Source: Flavobacteriaceae bacterium (lineage in GTDB: Bacteria; Bacteroidota; Bacteroidia; Flavobacteriales; Flavobacteriaceae). Taken from it: a stretch of DNA of 36,063 bases. Of this stretch, positions 1-8,646 are shown one piece after another. Position 1 is the first letter of the stretch; each line of letters starts with the position of its first letter. The position numbers and the translations under genes were made by a program. Below the pieces are notes generated by a model. The model made no database searches, was not told where the DNA came from, and saw nothing but the letters and a program-made list of their open reading frames with translations. The stretch lies in the NCBI GenBank assembly GCA_947371275.1, contig CANBOV010000024.1:1-36063 (forward strand), given 5' to 3'.

Positions 1-1527
1 TACAATAATCACATCATCTACTCTACCCGTGATACGGTAGTAGCCCACCTCATCTCTTAGGGCGCCGTCGCCGGTAAAGTATTTACCTGGGAAGGCGGTG
101 AAATAGGTTTCTTTAAATCGCTGGTGGTCGCCCCAGATGGTGCGTGCCATGGAAGGCCAAGGGAATTTGATGCAGAGGCTACCCGTTACTTGATTGCCTT
201 CGATTTCGTTACGCAATTCGTCCATTAGTACCGGTTGGATACCCGGTAATGGCAGGGATGCGTATGTTGGTTTCGTTGGCGTTACAAACGGAATTGGTGA
301 AATCATGATGCCACCCGTTTCGGTTTGCCACCAGGTATCTACTAGTGGGCAACGCTTCCCTCCTACGTGGTCGTTGTACCAGTGCCATGCCTCTTCATTT
401 ATCGGTTCGCCCACCGATCCAATCACTTTTAGCGAGCTTAATGGAAAACGTTGTACATAATTTAGGTTTTCTTTGGCTAGAGCACGGATGGCGGTAGGGG
501 CCGTATAGAATTGGGTTATTTTATGTTTTTCGATTACTTCCCAGAAACGGCTGAAATCTGGATAAGACGGCACCCCTTCAAAGATTACGGTCGTTGCTCC
601 GTTTAATAGGGGTCCGTATAAGATATAGGAATGTCCTGTAATCCAACCGATATCGGCGGTACACCAGAAGATGTCATTTTCTTCGTAGTTGAATACATTT
701 TTGAAGGTATAGGCGGTGTAAACCATGTAGCCTGCGGTGGTGTGCAGCATTCCTTTTGGCTTTCCTGTTGACCCTGAGGTGTATAGTATAAATAAAGGGT
801 CTTCGGCATCCATGATTTCGGCCACATTATTGGGTATAGCAGCATCTAGTAGCGGTTGCAACCATTGGTCACGCCCCTCTTTCATGTTTATAGGCGTATT
901 GGTGCGGTTTACCACTAGCACCTTTTCTACACAAGGGCATTTTTCTAGAGCATCGTCTACTATTCCTTTTAAATCGATGGCTTTGTTGCCTCGGTAGCTA
1001 CCATCTGAAGTGATGACCATTTTACATTCACTATCGTTGATACGAGCGGCTACGGCGGAGGCCGAAAACCCTGCAAATACCACGGAGTGAATGGCTCCTA
1101 TGCGAGCACAGGCTAGGACGGCTATGGAAAGTTCGGGTATCATGGGAAGGTAAATGCATACACGGTCTCCCTTTTTTATTCCTTGGTCGCGCAGTACATT
1201 GGCTAACTTAGAAACTCTGGCGTATAATTCGTTGTATGTAATATGTTGGGCTGCTTCTTCGGGATTGTTTGGTTCGAAGATGATGGCCGTTTTGTCTCCT
1301 CTTCGGGCTAGGTGACGGTCGATACAGTTTTTGGTAATATTTACTTTGGCATCTAGGAACCATTTGAATTTGGCTTCTTGAAAGTCGAACTCGAATACTT
1401 TTTCCCATTTTTGGTACCAAGTAAAGTTTTCATCGGCAATTCTATCCCAGAACTTTCTTGGTTCGCGGATAGATTTCTTATACATTTTGAAGTAATGTTC
1501 TAAATTTAGTATTTTGTAGTAACTCAT
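1..1527 (-). CDS. acs: Acetyl-CoA synthetase (AMP-forming), C-terminus cut by window start
   Basis: Activates acetate with ATP and CoA to acetyl-CoA through acetyl-AMP, in the cytoplasm. The frame is open from an ATG at 1525-1527 (protein begins MSYYKILNLEHYFKMYKK) for 509 codons to the window edge. About 120-130 residues are missing, including the catalytic Lys motif. Visible Acs features are the N-terminal FWDRIADENFTWYQKW stretch, the AMP-binding loop YTSGSTGKPKG, the WWQTETGG motif and the hinge TGRVDDVIIV at the edge. The hinge has Ile where many proteobacterial Acs proteins have Asn (VINV or VLNV); from memory this is usual in Bacteroidota. It lies 91 bp downstream of the prpE-like gene on the same strand, so it is probably the last visible member of the short-chain acid operon. 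A weak TATATTTA element in the gap could give it its own promoter. Confidence 0.93.
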   Translation of the reverse strand, partial: MSYYKILNLEHYFKMYKKSIREPRKFWDRIADENFTWYQKWEKVFEFDFQEAKFKWFLDAKVNITKNCIDRHLARRGDKTAIIFEPNNPEEAAQHITYNELYARVSKLANVLRDQGIKKGDRVCIYLPMIPELSIAVLACARIGAIHSVVFAGFSASAVAARINDSECKMVITSDGSYRGNKAIDLKGIVDDALEKCPCVEKVLVVNRTNTPINMKEGRDQWLQPLLDAAIPNNVAEIMDAEDPLFILYTSGSTGKPKGMLHTTAGYMVYTAYTFKNVFNYEENDIFWCTADIGWITGHSYILYGPLLNGATTVIFEGVPSYPDFSRFWEVIEKHKITQFYTAPTAIRALAKENLNYVQRFPLSSLKVIGSVGEPINEEAWHWYNDHVGGKRCPLVDTWWQTETGGIMISPIPFVTPTKPTYASLPLPGIQPVLMDELRNEIEGNQVTGSLCIKFPWPSMARTIWGDHQRFKETYFTAFPGKYFTGDGALRDEVGYYRITGRVDDVIIV

Positions 1528-1618
1528 TGTTAATCTTGTTTTATAATCAATTTCTAAGTGTAAATATAAGTATAATGCACCTATGCTATTTAAATTTCTT
1601 GCTAAGTTGGTATAGCTA

Positions 1619-3514
1619 TTATTTGAAGCTTCCTATCTTATCTTTTTCAAAGTCGGCTCTGATTTCGTCGATGATGGCTTCGTCGTCTATGGTCGATGGA
1701 ATTTGGAAACTTTCTCCGTCTGCTATACTTCGAAGCAGTTTTCTTAAGATCTTACCTGAGCGTGTTTTGGGCAGGCGTTGCACGATTACAACATCTCTTA
1801 AAGACGCTACTGCCCCAATTTGTTCGCGCACTAAGTGTACCACTTCGTGTTGTAATTGAAAGTGTTCGATATCTTCCCCGTATTTGGTTACCACCATCGC
1901 TAGCGGTACCTGTCCTTTTAAATCATCGTTGATGCCTATCACGGCACATTCGGCTACGGAATGGTGGGAGGCTACAATTTCTTCCATCTCGGCTGTTGAT
2001 AGACGGTGGCCTGCTACGTTTATGACATCGTCTACCCTACCGGTGATGTATATATAGCCGTCTTCGTCTTTGTATCCGCCATCTCCTGAGAAATAGTATC
2101 CTGGGAATTTATTTAGGTAGCCTGCTTGGAAGCGTTCGGTATCGCCCCAGATGTTTAATAAGGTTCCAGGAGGTAGTGGTAATTGAATAACCACGTAGCC
2201 TTCTTCGTTGGCGGCTAATTCTTGGCCATTTTCTCCTAAGATTTTGATGTTATATCCTGATACGGCTTTGCCTGAAGAGCCTGGTTTGATGGGTAAATAT
2301 TCCACACCCATCATATTACATATCATGGGCCAGCCGGATTCGGTTTGCCACCAATGGTCGATGGCTGGAATCGGAATATGTTCCCTGTACCATTCTAGCG
2401 TTGCTACATCGCAACGTTCGCCTGCTAAGAATTGCGTTCGTAGGCAAGACAAATCATATTGCTTGATGAATTCGCCGTTTGGATCTTCTTTTTTTATGGC
2501 CCGAATGGCGGTTGGAGCGGTAAACATGATGCTAACTTTATGTTCGGCCACCACCCTCCAAAAGGTACTGGCATCGGGCGTACGTATAGGTTTGCCCTCA
2601 AAAATAACGGTTGTATTTCTATTGATTAGGGGACCGTACACGATAAAGCTATGGCCTACTACCCAGCCTACGTCGGAGGCGGCCCAAAACACTTCGTCTT
2701 GTTTGGCCCCATAAATGTACTGCATGGAAAACTTAAGTGCTGTGGCGTAGCCGCCGGTATCTCTTACGATACCTTTGGGTTTGCCCGTAGTTCCTGAAGT
2801 ATATAAGACATATAATGGATGCGTGGTTGCAACCGGCACACAAGTTGTTTCTTCCGAGCCATAGACTAGGGCATCGTAATCGACATCGTATTTCTTGAAC
2901 GGAATGCGAGCACCTAGTTTGCGGTTTAAGACCACTACTTTTTTGGGTTTGTAGGTTGCCAATTCGATGGCTTCGTCTACTAACGGTTTGTAGGCAATAA
3001 GGCGGTCAATTTCGATCCCTGAAGAGGCCGTTAGAATTACTCTAGGTTTACAATCGTCGATACGGATGGCTAACTCATGGGGAGCAAAACCGCCGAAAAC
3101 AACAGAATGCGTTACTCCTATTCTGGCACAAGCCAGCATCGCGAAGGCCGCTTGCGGAATCATAGGCATATAAATAATGGCCGTCTCTCCTGTTTTTAGG
3201 CCCAGTGATAAAAGTCCGCCCGCCAATTTAGCCACTTCCGTTTTTACTTCGTTAAAGGTATATTTCTTTACAGTTTGTGTTACAGGAGAATCGTAAATGA
3301 TGGCTGTTTGGTCACCGTAACCGTCTTGTATGTGTTTGTCGAGTGCTAAATAGCACATGTTTAATTGACCATCTTGGAACCAAAGTGGGTAGTTATTTTG
3401 GTCTTTGGAGAGGATAATGGAAGGTTTTTGATACCATTCTATGGCATCGGCTTGTAGTGCCCAGAAGGCTTCTGGGTTTTCTATACTGTCGTTGTAGAAG
3501 GATTGGTAGTTCAT
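1619..3514 (-). CDS. prpE: Propionyl-CoA synthetase (PrpE/ACSS3-type acyl-CoA synthetase)
   Basis: AMP-forming ligase that converts propionate (and possibly acetate or other short acids) to its CoA thioester in the cytoplasm. The protein has 631 aa, the usual length. It shows YTSGTTGKPKG near residue 240, the PrpE-type RDTGGYATAL segment after it, WWQTESGWP, the hinge GRVDDVINVAGHR and the C-terminal PKTRSGKILRKLL with the catalytic, normally acetylation-regulated Lys588. The DTGGY and ESGWP signatures favour PrpE over a second Acs. The start MNYQSFYNDS fits the family N-terminus. It sits 26 bp after the receiver-domain gene and 91 bp before acs. The exact acid preference cannot be read from sequence, because propionate and acetate enzymes differ by only a few pocket residues. 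Confidence 0.88.
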   Translation of the reverse strand: MNYQSFYNDSIENPEAFWALQADAIEWYQKPSIILSKDQNNYPLWFQDGQLNMCYLALDKHIQDGYGDQTAIIYDSPVTQTVKKYTFNEVKTEVAKLAGGLLSLGLKTGETAIIYMPMIPQAAFAMLACARIGVTHSVVFGGFAPHELAIRIDDCKPRVILTASSGIEIDRLIAYKPLVDEAIELATYKPKKVVVLNRKLGARIPFKKYDVDYDALVYGSEETTCVPVATTHPLYVLYTSGTTGKPKGIVRDTGGYATALKFSMQYIYGAKQDEVFWAASDVGWVVGHSFIVYGPLINRNTTVIFEGKPIRTPDASTFWRVVAEHKVSIMFTAPTAIRAIKKEDPNGEFIKQYDLSCLRTQFLAGERCDVATLEWYREHIPIPAIDHWWQTESGWPMICNMMGVEYLPIKPGSSGKAVSGYNIKILGENGQELAANEEGYVVIQLPLPPGTLLNIWGDTERFQAGYLNKFPGYYFSGDGGYKDEDGYIYITGRVDDVINVAGHRLSTAEMEEIVASHHSVAECAVIGINDDLKGQVPLAMVVTKYGEDIEHFQLQHEVVHLVREQIGAVASLRDVVIVQRLPKTRSGKILRKLLRSIADGESFQIPSTIDDEAIIDEIRADFEKDKIGSFK

Positions 3515-3540
3515 GGTGGATAGTGCGATAAAAATACTTT

Positions 3541-3900
3541 TTATAATAAATCGTTGACTTGTTCTACTATTTGTTTTACCGAAAACGGTTTGGTTAAATA
3601 GGCATCGGCTCCTAATGCGTATCCTTTTTCTATGTCGCTTTCTTTGTTTTTGGCGGATAAGAAGATCACTTTAGTATGTTTGAGGTTGTTATCTTTTTTG
3701 ATTTGCTCCAAGGTGGCATAACCATCTACCATGGGCATCATTACGTCTAGAATAATAACATCGGGAAATGTTGATTTTAATATATCGAGTGCCTCTTGAC
3801 CATCACGGGCGATAAAGACTTCGAAATTATTCTTCTTGAAGGTGTATTCTAATGACATTACGATGTTTGGTTCGTCATCTACAATTAATATCTTTTTCAT
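3541..3900 (-). CDS. Stand-alone response regulator (receiver domain only)
   Basis: A 119-aa CheY-like receiver with no output domain. All signature residues are present: the acidic pair in VDDE (D8, D9), phospho-acceptor D52 in LDVMMP, switch Ser82 in LSAKNKE and Lys104 in TKPF. It starts 10 bp after the stop of the sensor kinase gene, so the two are almost certainly cognate partners and co-transcribed. In gamma-proteobacteria the equivalent kinase (CrbS) signals to a DNA-binding regulator (CrbR) that induces acs. Here the partner has no DNA-binding domain, so output must go through protein contact, a phosphorelay, or another regulator elsewhere. A relay intermediate is an equally valid reading. 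Confidence 0.93.
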   Translation of the reverse strand: MKKILIVDDEPNIVMSLEYTFKKNNFEVFIARDGQEALDILKSTFPDVIILDVMMPMVDGYATLEQIKKDNNLKHTKVIFLSAKNKESDIEKGYALGADAYLTKPFSVKQIVEQVNDLL

Positions 3901-3910
3901 AACTACTAAT

Positions 3911-6598
3911 TTATTCAGGTTTCTTTGGTAAGGTAAACGCGATGCAGGCCCCTTTTACAGCGGGTTGTACCCCTATTTTTCCTTTATGATGTTCTACAAT
4001 TTGCTTACAAATGGCTAATCCTAGTCCGCTACCCACCGGTTTTTTTATGTTTTGATTCATGGATTGGTAAAACTTATCGAAGATGATTTCGAAGTCGGCC
4101 GCATTAATTCCTTTACCATTATCGTGCACGCTGGTTTGGATGAAGTTCTCTTTCTCTATTATTTGTATGGTAATCAAACCCTCTACTTCTGGACAGAATT
4201 TGATGGCATTGGACAATAAATTGGTTACTACTTGAATAATACGGTCTTCGTCATAATAGGCATTGACTTTATCTTTTGACTCAATGTGAACGGTTATGTT
4301 CTTATTTCGAATAAGTTGTTGTAAAGGCTCTACTGCATTTTCGATGGTTCGTACCAAATTGTTTTTGGTAGGGTTAATAGTTTGCTTGCCGGTTTCAAAC
4401 TTTTCAAGGTCTAGAATTTTATCAATTAAGCGGTTTAATCGGTCAGATTCTGAGATGATATTTTGCAGAAATTGTTTTTTCAATTCGTCAGGGATGTCAT
4501 CATCATCGTGAAGGATTTCGCTAGCCGCCCTGATGGCGGTAATAGGAGTACGCAATTCGTGAGTAACCGTATCTAAGAATTCGTCTTTTTGCTTGTCTTT
4601 TACCAGCAGCGATTGGTTGGCATCTTGCAGTTTGGCTGTAATTTCTTTTAGTTCATTAGAGGTTTCCGTCAGTTTTTTATTGATGATGATATTTTCTTTG
4701 GATTCTTCTAATATCTTTAATACTTCGGGCAGGGATATTTTCTCTTCTTTGACTACGCTGGAAATTAATATTCTGGCAGAGGCAGTACCGATATGTCCTG
4801 TTAACAGGTTTTCTGAGAATTTGACTAAACGTGCATCAGCTAGTTCTTGGTCTTTATCGACATTGTATTTAAGATTGAAGATGTTCATTGCACGTTTGGT
4901 ACGTTCTTCCCCTAAGAATCGGATTAATACTTTCTCGATATCGCTGGTGTAAGCGGTGCCTTTCCACACAAAAGCATTCTCATGGTTGGTGATGTATTTA
5001 TTAATATCGATAAACATTTCGGCATAATTGCGTTCCCGGTAATTGCCTTTGAAGCTAACAGAGATGGCAAAGTAGGCGATGGTATTGAAGAGCAAACTCC
5101 AAAACAAGGCATGTTGAACAGGTTGCAGATAATCCAGTCCGAACAGTTGGAATGGTTTTAGCAGTTTATATCCCATGAAACCTTCGGAAATGAAAGAACT
5201 GTTGCTATTGCTTAGCCCGATTGCATAGGGAATTAACAGTGTATATAAACAAATTGAGAACCCTATTACTATTCCATAAATGGCACCTAATCTAGAACCT
5301 CTTCGCCAAAATAGTGCCCCAAAGAAAGCAGGTGCTAATTGTGCTATGATTACAAAAGCAACTAATCCTATAGAAACCAAGCTATAATCTAAACCGAAGA
5401 AACGGTAGCCTAAATAAGCAATAATTATTAAACTGAATATACCGATTTTACGGCTATTTACAATGGTTTTGCTGCTGATGGTTTGTTCTTTACTTTTTAA
5501 TTTCCCGAGTAAATTATAGGGGATTAAAAGGTTATTGGTAATCATTGTTGAGAGTCCGATTGAGGAAACCACAATCATGGAAATTGCAGCAGAGAACCCC
5601 CCAAGGAACACCATTACGGTCATGGTTTTATTGTTGAAAAACTGCGGAATGAGCAGTGAATACAGATCAGAGTTCACCGGATGGTTTTGGAAGATAATAT
5701 TTCCACCCCAAGCAATGGGATAAACGAAGATGTTGAAAATCAATAAGTATAGAGGGAATAACCAAATGGCTTTGTTGACATGATTCTCTCTATTATTTTC
5801 GATCACTGCTACTTGGAATTGTCTAGGCAATAAAAAGATGGCAAACATGGAGAGAATGCAAAGGAAGAACCAGTTGATGACTTGGGGTAAACCACCTATG
5901 GTATTTTTTTCTTTGAAATGTTTAAGTACTGAAGCTTTTTGATAGATATCTTCAAATCCGTCGAAAACAAAATAGGTTACATAGATACCGATAATGACGA
6001 AGAACACTAATTTTAAAATGCTTTCCATGGCTACCGCAGTGATGATTCCTTTTCTTTTTTCGGAGGCATCTACATAGCGTGTTCCGTAGTAGGAAGCGAA
6101 TAAGGCTAACGCAATAGCTACATACGTTGTGGTATCATCAAAGATGTACCCACTGATATGGGTATTGGTGACGACATGAAAGGTTTCAGCTATTGCTTTT
6201 AATTGCAGCGCGATGTAGGGTAAAATAGCAAAGAGCGCCACTATGGTCACTATTGCCCCTAGAAATCTACTATTTCCATAGCGTAATGAAATAAAATCGG
6301 CTATACTTGAAATCTTATTGACTCTGGAGATGCGAATAATTTTCTTAAGAATCACTATCCAAGAAGGAATGATGATTATGGGTCCGAGGTATATCGTTAC
6401 ATAACTTAAGCCGCTTTGCGCAGCTAATCCGATGCTACCATAATACGTCCAAGCGGTGCAATATACCGCTAAAGACAGGGTATAGATGTAGGGATTAACG
6501 GTCCACTTGCTGTTGCCTTTCTTTTCTGCCCAATGAGCAATTAAGAAGAGCATCGCTAAATAGCCTGAGAGAATAACCAGTAGAACAACGCTATTCAT
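3911..6598 (-). CDS. Sodium:solute symporter-histidine kinase fusion (CbrA/CrbS-like)
   Basis: An 895-aa inner-membrane protein joining a transporter to a sensor kinase. Roughly residues 1-510 form a sodium:solute symporter (SSSF) domain of about 13 hydrophobic helices, for example around LSLAVYCTAWTYYGSIG and GGFSAAISMIVVSS. Residues about 575-620 (SENLLTGHIGTASARILI) look like a STAC linker domain, which ties SLC5 transporters to kinases in CbrA and CrbS. A short coiled coil follows, then HisKA with THELRTP (His680), N-box NLLSNAIKF near 793, DNGKGI near 826 and GSGLGLAI near 856. The kinase core therefore looks active. It overlaps the preceding 64-aa gene by 8 bp and is followed 10 bp later by its probable receiver partner. 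It probably senses or transports acetate or propionate, judging from the adjacent acs and prpE; histidine sensing, as in Pseudomonas CbrA, is an alternative. Confidence 0.92.
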   Translation of the reverse strand: MNSVVLLVILSGYLAMLFLIAHWAEKKGNSKWTVNPYIYTLSLAVYCTAWTYYGSIGLAAQSGLSYVTIYLGPIIIIPSWIVILKKIIRISRVNKISSIADFISLRYGNSRFLGAIVTIVALFAILPYIALQLKAIAETFHVVTNTHISGYIFDDTTTYVAIALALFASYYGTRYVDASEKRKGIITAVAMESILKLVFFVIIGIYVTYFVFDGFEDIYQKASVLKHFKEKNTIGGLPQVINWFFLCILSMFAIFLLPRQFQVAVIENNRENHVNKAIWLFPLYLLIFNIFVYPIAWGGNIIFQNHPVNSDLYSLLIPQFFNNKTMTVMVFLGGFSAAISMIVVSSIGLSTMITNNLLIPYNLLGKLKSKEQTISSKTIVNSRKIGIFSLIIIAYLGYRFFGLDYSLVSIGLVAFVIIAQLAPAFFGALFWRRGSRLGAIYGIVIGFSICLYTLLIPYAIGLSNSNSSFISEGFMGYKLLKPFQLFGLDYLQPVQHALFWSLLFNTIAYFAISVSFKGNYRERNYAEMFIDINKYITNHENAFVWKGTAYTSDIEKVLIRFLGEERTKRAMNIFNLKYNVDKDQELADARLVKFSENLLTGHIGTASARILISSVVKEEKISLPEVLKILEESKENIIINKKLTETSNELKEITAKLQDANQSLLVKDKQKDEFLDTVTHELRTPITAIRAASEILHDDDDIPDELKKQFLQNIISESDRLNRLIDKILDLEKFETGKQTINPTKNNLVRTIENAVEPLQQLIRNKNITVHIESKDKVNAYYDEDRIIQVVTNLLSNAIKFCPEVEGLITIQIIEKENFIQTSVHDNGKGINAADFEIIFDKFYQSMNQNIKKPVGSGLGLAICKQIVEHHKGKIGVQPAVKGACIAFTLPKKPE

Positions 6599-6785
6599 CG
6601 TATCGTTTTATGATTAAGAAAGACAGTAGGACTGAAAAAGCCCAAACCGAAAAAATGTAGATGTAGATGATGGGAAACCCCAACAGACATTGCGCTGAAT
6701 CAAACAGCAACACTATAGGGATATTGAGTCCGATGAGCAGTGCCATGGATAAAATGACTAATTTCTGTTGGTGTCTCTTTTTCAT
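6591..6785 (-). CDS. Small two-helix membrane protein, likely accessory to the SSS kinase
   Basis: A 64-aa protein with two hydrophobic segments (about residues 9-27 and 36-58), basic ends (MKKRHQQK and IIKRYDE) and no recognised domain. Its 3' end overlaps the start of the symporter-kinase gene by 8 bp, which implies translational coupling and roughly equal expression. The gene position resembles that of YjcH (DUF485) before acetate permease ActP in enterobacteria, and of small DUF4212-type subunits before other SSSF carriers. It is shorter than those families, however, and I do not see their motifs. A small-subunit role for the fused transporter-sensor is inferred from position only. Confidence 0.72.
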   Translation of the reverse strand: MKKRHQQKLVILSMALLIGLNIPIVLLFDSAQCLLGFPIIYIYIFSVWAFSVLLSFLIIKRYDE

Positions 6786-6798
6786 CTTTTATGAATGG

Positions 6799-6827
6799 CC
6801 AAAAGCCCTTAAAATAAGAGCCTTTGG
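6799..6827 (-). promoter_or_regulatory. Possible intra-operon hairpin
   Basis: In the 62-bp gap between the two small membrane-protein genes, CCAAAAGC (6799-6806) and GCCTTTGG (6820-6827) pair over 8 positions with one G-U pair and a 13-nt loop on the minus-strand transcript. No U-run follows, so it is not a classical terminator. It could be an mRNA processing or stability element. Evidence is weak. Confidence 0.2.
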
Positions 6828-6847
6828 TTTACTAACTTAAAATTAAA

Positions 6848-7072
6848 CTAATCGTAATCTTCTTCGTATTCATCGGTTATACAATAATAACCAAATAATG
6901 CCAATCCTGTTACGATGAGCGGTAACAAAATAAAGAATATAATAATTCCGAAGACTAAATCTTCTTGTTTTCCGGAGGTTAATTTACCTCCAAAGATACC
7001 GATACTGTAGTAGGCCAAGGCCGCTGCTAAAAGTATCCATATAAAACCTAAATATTTTTTTAATGTGTTCAT
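6848..7072 (-). CDS. Small membrane protein (DUF6814-like) paired with the MFS carrier
   Basis: A 74-aa protein with two predicted membrane helices (about residues 8-28 and 42-65), a short polar loop and a strongly acidic tail (DEYEEDYD). From memory it resembles the DUF6814 type, a small protein commonly encoded next to MHS-family MFS carriers in Bacteroidota; this was not checked. It begins 11 bp after the MFS stop codon and is surely co-transcribed with it. It has no catalytic residues. An accessory, stabilising or regulatory role for the adjacent carrier is inferred from context. Confidence 0.75.
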   Translation of the reverse strand: MNTLKKYLGFIWILLAAALAYYSIGIFGGKLTSGKQEDLVFGIIIFFILLPLIVTGLALFGYYCITDEYEEDYD

Positions 7073-7083
7073 CTTTAACTGTA

Positions 7084-8622
7084 TTATTCGTGAAGAGTAT
7101 TAATTTTTCTATCGATATAAATCATTCCTATTACAAAACAGATGGCTGCAATGGCTATAGGGTACCAAAGTCCTTCTAAATAGAACTCTGGGTTTCCGGC
7201 ATCTTTTGACGAAGTTACAAAATAGGTAGAGATGGCAGGAAGTAATCCGCCGAAAATACCGTTTCCAACGTGGTAAGGAAGTGACATAGAGGTGTATCTA
7301 ATTTTGGTAGGGAACATCTCAACTAGGAAGGCAGCAATTGGTCCGTATACCATAGTTACAAACAATACTTGAAGGAACACTAAGAACATTAGCAGCATTC
7401 GGTCGTGGTTGGTGATGGTTTTGGTAATTTTGGTTTCAATTTTATCTTTTCCTTTATCATCAAGCATTAATTTGCCTGCTTCAAAATGTTTGGTTTTAAT
7501 TTCTTCAACAGTAGTTCCGTCCGTGTAGGCTTTGTTGGTTGTATAGATAGAGTCCGTTTTAGTAGCATCTACTTCTTTCATAGACGGCACCGTTGTGGTA
7601 TTGGCTACTATTTCAGATTTTAAGGTTAAATCGGTCGTTTGGTACATGGCTTTATAGATTGGTCGGTAGCAGATGATGGCTAATAACATTCCGCCCATCA
7701 TGATGTATTTTCTACCCACTTTATCACTTAACCAACCAAAGACGATGAAGAACGGTGTTCCGATTAACAAGGCAATACCTAGGAGTGTATCTACCTGTGA
7801 GGAATCAATACACTGTACGGTTTTCATGAAGTTCATGGCATAAAATTGACCGGTATACCACACCACTCCTTGCCCCATAGTTGCCCCGAATAGCGCTAAT
7901 AAAACAAATTTTAAATTGTATTTGTTACCAAAGCTCTCTTTAAGAGGATTGGTACTGGTTTTACCTTCTGATTTGGCTTTGGCAAAAACGGGTGATTCGT
8001 GCATATTTTTACGAATGAAATAGGAAACAATTACCATTAGGATAGACACCCAAAATGGAACTCTCCATCCCCATTCTTCGAAAGCTTCTTTAGACAAAAC
8101 ATTTTTTGTGATTAGGATAACCATTAACGAAATGAAGAGACCCACGGTTGCCGTAGTTTGAATCCAGGAGGTCCAGTATCCCTTTTGTCCTTTAGGGGCA
8201 TGTTCTGCCACATAGGTTGCGGCACCACCATATTCCCCACCGAGGGCTAAACCTTGCAGTAGACGCAGTAATAAAACTAGTAGAGGTGCCATGAATCCTA
8301 TGGTTTCATAACTTGGAATACAACCGATTAAGAAAGTGGCTCCACCCATTAAAAGCAGGGTTACCATGAAGGTGTATTTTCTTCCTATTAAGTCCCCTAA
8401 GCGACCGAAGAACAAGGCTCCGAAAGGTCTTACTACAAATCCGGCAGCAAAGGTAGCAAGCGTAGATAAAAAGGCAGCGGTTGGGTTATCTGACGGGAAG
8501 AACTTAGTTGAAATTACCACGGCTAAACTACCGAAGATGTAAAAGTCATACCATTCGATCATGGTACCCATAGAGGAAGCGGAGATTACTTTCCAGATTC
8601 CTTTTGTTGATTTATTGCTCAT
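7084..8622 (-). CDS. MFS transporter, metabolite:H+ symporter (MHS) family
   Basis: A 512-aa inner-membrane carrier with about 12 helices. The MFS signature between helices 2 and 3 is GRLGDLIGRKY, its symmetric counterpart is GWLSDKVGRKY, and the MHS-type RLLQGLALGGEYGGA is in helix 4. Members of this family take up citrate, alpha-ketoglutarate, proline/betaine or short acids with protons. The flanking acs, prpE and kinase suggest a monocarboxylate or related organic acid. A hydrophilic, Thr/Lys-rich insertion of about 90 residues (roughly 315-404) interrupts the C-terminal half and accounts for the protein being longer than ProP-type relatives. It lies 24 bp downstream of the porin gene and 11 bp upstream of the 74-aa gene. 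Substrate unknown. Confidence 0.87.
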   Translation of the reverse strand: MSNKSTKGIWKVISASSMGTMIEWYDFYIFGSLAVVISTKFFPSDNPTAAFLSTLATFAAGFVVRPFGALFFGRLGDLIGRKYTFMVTLLLMGGATFLIGCIPSYETIGFMAPLLVLLLRLLQGLALGGEYGGAATYVAEHAPKGQKGYWTSWIQTTATVGLFISLMVILITKNVLSKEAFEEWGWRVPFWVSILMVIVSYFIRKNMHESPVFAKAKSEGKTSTNPLKESFGNKYNLKFVLLALFGATMGQGVVWYTGQFYAMNFMKTVQCIDSSQVDTLLGIALLIGTPFFIVFGWLSDKVGRKYIMMGGMLLAIICYRPIYKAMYQTTDLTLKSEIVANTTTVPSMKEVDATKTDSIYTTNKAYTDGTTVEEIKTKHFEAGKLMLDDKGKDKIETKITKTITNHDRMLLMFLVFLQVLFVTMVYGPIAAFLVEMFPTKIRYTSMSLPYHVGNGIFGGLLPAISTYFVTSSKDAGNPEFYLEGLWYPIAIAAICFVIGMIYIDRKINTLHE

Positions 8623-8646
8623 ATTTATAGATTTTAATGTCGTTGA

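Noticed and set aside
2208..2714. A 168-codon plus-strand frame opposite prpE.
   Set aside because: Shadow frame of a well-supported gene with low-complexity, family-less translation.
1619..3514. A second acetyl-CoA synthetase (duplicate acs).
   Set aside because: The DTGGY and ESGWP segments and length fit the propionyl-CoA synthetase branch, and a separate Acs lies next to it.
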